From: Maratus speciosus
Taxonomy: Eukaryota > Arthropoda > Arachnida > Araneae > Salticidae
Assembly: GCA_963932465.1 (NCBI GenBank)
Contig: OZ010791.1
Location: forward strand, 158,528,012-158,592,011
Length of the DNA stretch: 64,000 nucleotides
Reading direction: 5' to 3'
In this document: positions 58,743-64,000 of the stretch, in pieces
Layout: each line of letters starts with the position of its first letter
Position numbering within the stretch: position 1 is the first letter of the stretch
Translations under genes and position numbers: made by a program
The notes under the pieces: generated by a model
Told to the model about the DNA's origin: nothing
Database searches by the model: none
What the model saw: the letters and a program-made list of their open reading frames with translations, nothing else

Positions 58743-58746
<4 letters not shown>

Positions 58747-58792
<46 letters not shown>
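58747..58792. repeat. A46 homopolymer
   Basis: Uninterrupted run of A. 58291-58746 around it holds no recognisable gene. Confidence 0.97.
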
Positions 58793-58794
<2 letters not shown>

Positions 58795-58917
58795 GATATT
58801 TTTCAATTAAATTTATTCTATTACAATAATATATAATACATATTTATGCAACATTTTTCAAGAACGGTATTTTTTAGATTATATGTTATCAAACCATGGA
58901 ATACGAAGTAACAACAG

Positions 58918-59319
58918 GGGTCGATACAGGCAAAATTTGGGGCCTATTTAGGGCCTCTTCACAAAAATTCATTTAATAAAACAGGCCCCTTCATAAAAAT
59001 CCATTTCATAAAACAGGCCCCTTCACAAATATCCCTTTAATAAAACAGGCCCCTTCACAAAATTTCTTTCCATAAAAACATACTTTTCATTCATTATTTT
59101 CGTTAAAATGTTTAAAAATTAAACAAAATAAGCTCCCCAGAAAGGAAAACTTAAACTGAAGGATTTAAAGAAGTTATTATTAATAAATGTTTGGTTCTAA
59201 TTTGAGAAACTGTATTTCATCTTTCGTGACAAAATGTTATTAAAAGTAATAAATTTCACAAAAATAACTTTTCTTTTTCACAAAATGGGCCCCAAGGAAA
59301 AAAACTTGCATCGACCGCT
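58918..59319. mobile_element. MITE with internal 32-bp repeats
   Basis: The ends GGGTCGATACAGG (58918-58930) and CTTGCATCGACCG (59305-59317) are imperfect inverses, followed inward by GGGGCC / GGCCCC. Inside, four units of about 32 bp (AACAGGCCCCTTCACAAAAA) lie at 58952-59080. No clear target duplication. Confidence 0.5.
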
Positions 59320-59342
59320 GAACAATTTTAATAATGACTTAT

Positions 59343-60187
59343 GCCAGTGATTCCAAAACGTTTTTGTCTCACACCCTGTATAGATACACTGGTTTCGTGA
59401 AGTCCCTTTTTTTATCTTTTAAGAATCACGAATAAAAATGAAAACAAAGAAAACCACAAATGGATGTAAGTAAGCGTAATTTTTATTCGGTACACTGTAA
59501 AAAAAAAAAAAAAAAATCTGTAAAGTTACTAAATTTTCTAGGAAACTGGGATTTTTGGAACTTCTTATGTAACGCCAACAACAAAAATTCATGTAACAGA
59601 TACACTTTTGCACCGTAAATCAAAAAATCTGTAAGGTTACTAAGATTTTTTGGGGAAACTGGGATGCCTAGAACTTTTTATGCAAATGTAACCCGAGTTA
59701 CAGATAAAATTTAGTAAGATTACTGTAATTTTAGTAGATTCTTTTGTAAAGCTCAGATTTCTGTAGCTTTACAAAAACTAGTTTTGTAGCTACTTTTGTA
59801 GCATCTTTTTTTTTTTTTTTTTTTTTTGTAAAGTGTGCAGATAAAAGTTTAGTTAGGATACAGATTTCTGCAACTTTACATCTACAGAATTACAGATTTT
59901 TTTTTTTACAGTGTATTTAATGCAAGATTTATAACTAGCAAGTATTTTAATTCGTCGGTTGCGTTTTTTCACTCTTGGAAATTTGGTCTTATTTGCAAAA
60001 ATAAAATCGCAAAATATCTTCAGCATTTAGTATATTTTAAGATTTTGTTTCTAAACAGTCAATGAGATGAAAAAACCTTTTTATAAATTCAGTTAACTGT
60101 TCCTAGCTGTTAACAATGATTCGTCACGTACCCCTAAAACTTCTTCATGTACCCCCAAGGAGTACATGTGCCACACGTTTATTAATC
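59343..60187. mobile_element. hAT-like remnant interrupted by a MITE
   Basis: CAGTGATTCCAAAACGTTTT then GTCTCACACCC (59343-59373) resembles a common hAT end. ACGTACCCCTAAAAC and GTACATGTGCCACACG (60125-60175) resemble the matching right end. The copy is diverged and split by the element at 59493-59913. Confidence 0.4.
59493..59913. mobile_element. Longer relative of the CACTGTAAA MITE
   Basis: TA on both sides (59491-59492 and 59914-59915). CACTGTAAA and TTTACAGTG ends. The left third matches the MITE at 50823-51031, and the TCTGTAAGGTTACTAAG unit is repeated within (59632-59650). A T-rich tract lies at 59807-59827. Confidence 0.7.
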
Positions 60188-60222
60188 CTAAATTGGATGA
60201 TAATGGCCCTTTAATTAATGTA

Positions 60223-60744
60223 CGAGGTTGGTTCAATAATATATTGTCCCTAGTGTATATAAAATATTTGTAAAGCGATGGTTGTTATGGAATATCGAAT
60301 CCTAGTGTCTTAGACGCCTATATACTCAATTATAGAACCCTAGCTGCTATATTCACATAGTTTCGGAGGGAGAAGTGAAAGGGGGGAGTGGGGGTGAAAG
60401 GCTGATTTTTAGCTTACGGGGCTAGATTTGTGACAGCTGATGAGACGTAACTACTGTCATTTGGACTCGGGATCATAGTGCTGCAGCCACATCTCATCCA
60501 CTGTCACAAATGTAGCCTCATAATCTCCAAACCAGCATTTCACCCTCACCCCCTCCTTAAAAACTCCTTCAAAAATAGGTCTTTAAAACTTGAGTCCTCC
60601 CTCCAAAACTATGTTAATATAGCAGCTACGGTTCTGAAATTGAGCATATAGGCATTTAAGAGAAGGGTTTCGATATTCCACATCAACCATCGCAGTACAA
60701 ATATTTTATATACATTAGGGACATTAATTATTGAACCACCCACG
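60223..60744. mobile_element. Foldback mariner-type element with transposase traces
   Basis: TA flanks (60221-60222 and 60745-60746) with ends CGAGGTTGGTTCAATAAT / ATTATTGAACCACCCACG. The arms are alike for about 200 bp. The centre is also mirrored and on the minus strand reads FVTVDEMWLQHYDPESK (about 60520-60465), the block around the first catalytic Asp of a mariner transposase; the plus-strand arm reads a broken copy, FVTADET. It is thus a snap-back of a mariner fragment. Confidence 0.8.
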
Positions 60745-60798
60745 TAGTTTAAAATGAAAGAAACAGATGAATAAAAAATCATATATTTTTAACTTTTA

Positions 60799-60799
<1 letters not shown>

Positions 60800-60829
<30 letters not shown>
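60800..60829. repeat. A-rich tract (A29)
   Basis: Uninterrupted run of A; flanks hold no gene. Confidence 0.95.
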
Positions 60830-60831
<2 letters not shown>

Positions 60832-61114
60832 TTAGTCCAAGTGGATTCCTGTTAGTTTTCTTTATACAGAAAAAATTCTGGAAAGAAGGAAGTCTAGACC
60901 CTCTCTATTCTGAAGAAAATGATATCCAAGTCTGCCTCGATGAAAGTTTGAGCATAAGCCCGTACAGATCTTCAGAATACACACACAAAAAAAAAAACTG
61001 AAATTTGCATAAATGTTATAAGAAATCAATGTTCATCTTCTTTACAATGAACTTCAGTTATAAGAACAACGGAAAAATAAATAAATGAAAGACCCTACTC
61101 ACCTTAAAAAAAAA

Positions 61115-61620
61115 AAAAATCTTGTTGCCGTTAGATACAAGGATTAAAAAAAAAAAATTTAGTGTCGTTCTGCAACATCTATTATTGTTAATGCGTTTCA
61201 ACAAGTGGTTCGAAAGGTAAAAGAAGCAGGAGCACCTCTTAAATTTTACCCTCAAAAACTTTTATCATTTTTTTTTACTTACTCTTTTCCAAACAAAATC
61301 ACATTGAGTGAAACTTTGAGCTTTATTTTTTTTTTCATTTTTTTTTTTCCAAGAACGTTTCTTTTAAAATATTCATACAAAATAACAGATTTTAAAACTT
61401 TACTTTACCGTCCGGAAAGGTAGAATGGAAATATATATGAGTTGTTGCTCGGAGAAATAATATTCTTAAAATGCTCATGTTGAATTCCTTGAAATATTAA
61501 ACGTAACATTTTACGAAATGTAATTTTTCTTATAACTTTTTACTAATATTTCAAAACCTTTGACATTTTTTCAACTATTTTTATACTTCTGGTTTTAAAC
61601 AATGTATGTATATACAGTGT
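61115..61620. repeat. Dispersed repeat rho, copy 5
   Basis: GTCGTTCTGCAACATCTATT (61163-61182) and TTTCAACAAGTGGTTCGAAA (61195-61214) match the other copies; downstream similarity continues to about 61620. Confidence 0.6.
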
Positions 61621-64000
61621 GTCTCCTCTTACCGTTAACCAATAGCTAATTCGTAAAGCCAATATTTCTGTAATAGAGATTTTTCTTTGTATTTCAAACG
61701 CAAAACTAATATTTAACCAACATTGGCATTATATTAGGAATATACATAATAAATATATAGGTCTAATAATGGACCAATATTGTGCATGTTGTCTTCGTGA
61801 TTTCATACCTTGTCAAATAATTATTCAGACAACTTTAAAATATTTGACTCGGCCTTAATTATTGTAAAATGAAAAAAATAGAACATTTTTATTTTCAATA
61901 CCGATATATCACTTTCTTTTCTTCTCAATATTCGTTGCGATGCAAATGTACCATAACTTGATATCTAGTAGAATAGAAAATTCAATGTATATTTTTAAAA
62001 CTTATTTTAGTTACTTTTTAAAATATTTCTGTTTCTACATAAACTCATACTTCATTGATTTTTCTGTAACTTAGTCTTTAGTCTAGAATTTTTATTAGAG
62101 AGTATCGCCACGACCGTCGTCACTCGATGCTAATCTCCCAGAAAAAAAGCCACCGATTTTATGTAGCGTCGTACAATGCGCCAATAACGACGCAGTTTTC
62201 CAAGAAGTTACCCTCCAAAATATTACACAATCCCGATGTTGCGTAAGGCTGTTCTAAAGTTTAAACTGGCTTTCTGAAATTTTGTGCGCAAAGGCATGAA
62301 ATTGGCTGATACCTTTATTCAGAAGTTATGAAAGTAAATAATTTTCACATTTTTCGGTGGTGGAAGATGATAAAAGAAAACATTACAGCGTTTCGAACCG
62401 ACTTTCTTGGCACAGAAGAGCGAGAAAGAACAAAAAATGCCGCCATGACACAACAATCGCTTATAACCCGATTTATAATTTAAAAATAATTGTTCAACTA
62501 CAAATCACTTCAATAATCATGTCTCTCAGTGCCATGCATTTACTTTTTAAAATGTGTCCGAAAATGTGCAAGAAAGTTTCGTGTTGTCGAGCAGGAAAAC
62601 TATTTTTTTTTTTTTTTTTAGAAACGGCTGAACTATTCTGATGGGAACCTGTGCTTCGTAGAATCATGTGCCGATGGCACCAATGGTAACCATTATATAG
62701 AATAGCTTGGATACGGTTCTGTCAGATAGAGTTTACTTCGTTGAAACAGCCACCAGGTAGAAGCGCCAAACATACTTGTTCTGGCTGGATTGTTCTACTT
62801 GAAAGAACTGCATTCAGTTGATGTAGTGGTTTCGGTTGTGTAAAAAGCTTTAAAAGTGTAGGTGCAGGTTCTCAAAATTTTTAAGGAGCCAGTGGCTCCT
62901 AAACCCCAAAAATCGAGTCTCCACTTTGGCTTCTAACCAAAATCTAGTGACCACATTTTGAAACAAACTCATAAAACAATAGTGCGTATATGGAAAAAAC
63001 TTAACAAAAAAACTCAGGAATTCAAAATGAAAAATAGCTTAAAATACACATGTTCAACAAAACACACATTAATTAACACAAATGGGTATATTTAATTTAA
63101 TCCTAAACTTCTTGAAACTTTGATATTAAAAAAGTATAATATAAATCTGAAAAAATCAGAAAATAAAGTGTTTGGACTGTCTCGTGAGCAGATCTGCAGT
63201 AAGGGTCGTTCCACGTAAAATGAGCAAAAATTAAAAAAAAGTCGTGGCCACATAGTAACCGATTTTAATAAAATTTGATATACAGGTTCAATTCATATTC
63301 AAATAGAGCTCTGCAAAATATCTTCACAAAAAATAAATTATTTTAGCAGTTTTGGATATTTAAAAAACTTGTGATAAAGAATGGCATGTGTGCAAGCGTC
63401 CAAAGTTGCAGGTTTAAAGTTCTGTATCTTGAAAACTATTCAACTGAAATGAATTTTTTTTATAATAATGTAACTTCTGAAAAATTATTAAAAACGTTAT
63501 AAAAATTAAAGGAATTCAAAAACATCTGAGAAATTAATGCCTGATGTAGTGTTACATATATCGAATTACTAAAGTTTTTAAGTTGCCATGTATTTCCTTC
63601 ACATTTAAAAATTTGGAAACTTTAAAAAAAATGACAAAATCGTAATTTTTCCTCTTATTGATAGGTAAAAAAAATAATGAAGGAAAGGTCCCACATTACA
63701 GTTATTGCACAGACATAAAGATCAATAAGTCCACAATCTGCTAAAAAAATTTCAAGATTGCCTTTTGATTCCTAACGTCACAAAATTGGGTTAAAAAAGG
63801 CAATATTAACTACATTCAATGAGCTATTTTTTTTAATTCGCGCGTTTCTTAAAATATTGCACGATTTCAAGGTGAAAAAAATTTAGTGCTGCCATCTATT
63901 TTCTGTATGTGGGTTTAGGGGTTAATATATAATTTTTTGTTCAATTGAGCTTTTTTTTCTACTTTAATTAAAAATCTTCTTGAGGCAAAAATAAACTGAA
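61621..64000. other. No gene recognised
   Basis: 62090-62460 and 62640-62840 are richer in G+C than the rest, but no frame, splice context or known protein could be recognised. GGAGCCAGTGGCTCC (62884-62898) is a short palindrome. GGGTCGTTCCACGTAAAATG (63204-63223) looks like the start of a dispersed repeat, and the sequence to the window end is AT-rich and without frames. Confidence 0.35.

Noticed and set aside
62884..62898. Palindrome GGAGCCAGTGGCTCC
   Set aside because: Short, isolated and without repeats or a T-run; no function can be supported.

Overview
The window is strongly AT-rich, intron- and repeat-dominated metazoan nuclear DNA, most likely from an arthropod (a chelicerate would fit, but the sequence does not prove it). 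The evidence is the transposon spectrum: mariner/Tc1, pogo/Tigger, hAT and piggyBac-like elements, a Jockey-like LINE tail and tRNA-derived SINEs. There are also long poly-A/T tracts, TA microsatellites and many inverted-repeat elements with TA, TTAA or 8-bp target duplications. No complete host gene is present, and no bacterial-type operon, rRNA or tRNA gene was seen.

Layout. 0-8.9 kb: a 330-bp tandem-repeat element (1066-3242), two tail-to-tail copies of a 1.2-kb family called alpha here (3894-6103), and two copies of a dispersed repeat called rho. 8.9-13.6 kb: a nest of inverted-repeat DNA elements, including two inside a piggyBac-like relic and a second piggyBac MITE inside a pogo-like end. 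14.1-18.8 kb: candidate exons of a minus-strand host gene. The last two join in phase and read as one helical protein tail; the intron between them holds a decayed plus-strand repetitive-protein ORF and a TA-flanked MITE. 18.9-30 kb: more alpha copies, a hAT element with perfect 8-bp duplications filled by a minisatellite, and mariner wreckage. 30-34.3 kb: a large inverted repeat with a tandem-repeat element (delta) at its centre, then a hammerhead-like motif and a tRNA-derived SINE. 35-41 kb: a nested cluster of MITE, pogo/Tigger, the beta element, a piggyBac MITE and alpha. 41.7-48.7 kb: a tandemly amplified MITE end and two head-to-head gamma elements with a 151-bp satellite. 49-64 kb: a decayed DDE_1 transposase gene split by a MITE, SINEs, a TTAA element with a LINE fragment inside, and several foldback elements.

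The most notable signal is a shared architecture in five sequence-unrelated element families (alpha to epsilon). Each begins with a hairpin. Three have a GTCTGTC-rich stretch next and two have a microsatellite. A tandem array of units follows, and then an inverted copy of the first hairpin arm and a small 3' hairpin at the end. Beta shows a clean insertion between two T residues. This matches what is known of Helentron-associated non-autonomous elements (HINEs, pearl-like elements), but the assignment is inference. These families cover roughly a quarter of the window.
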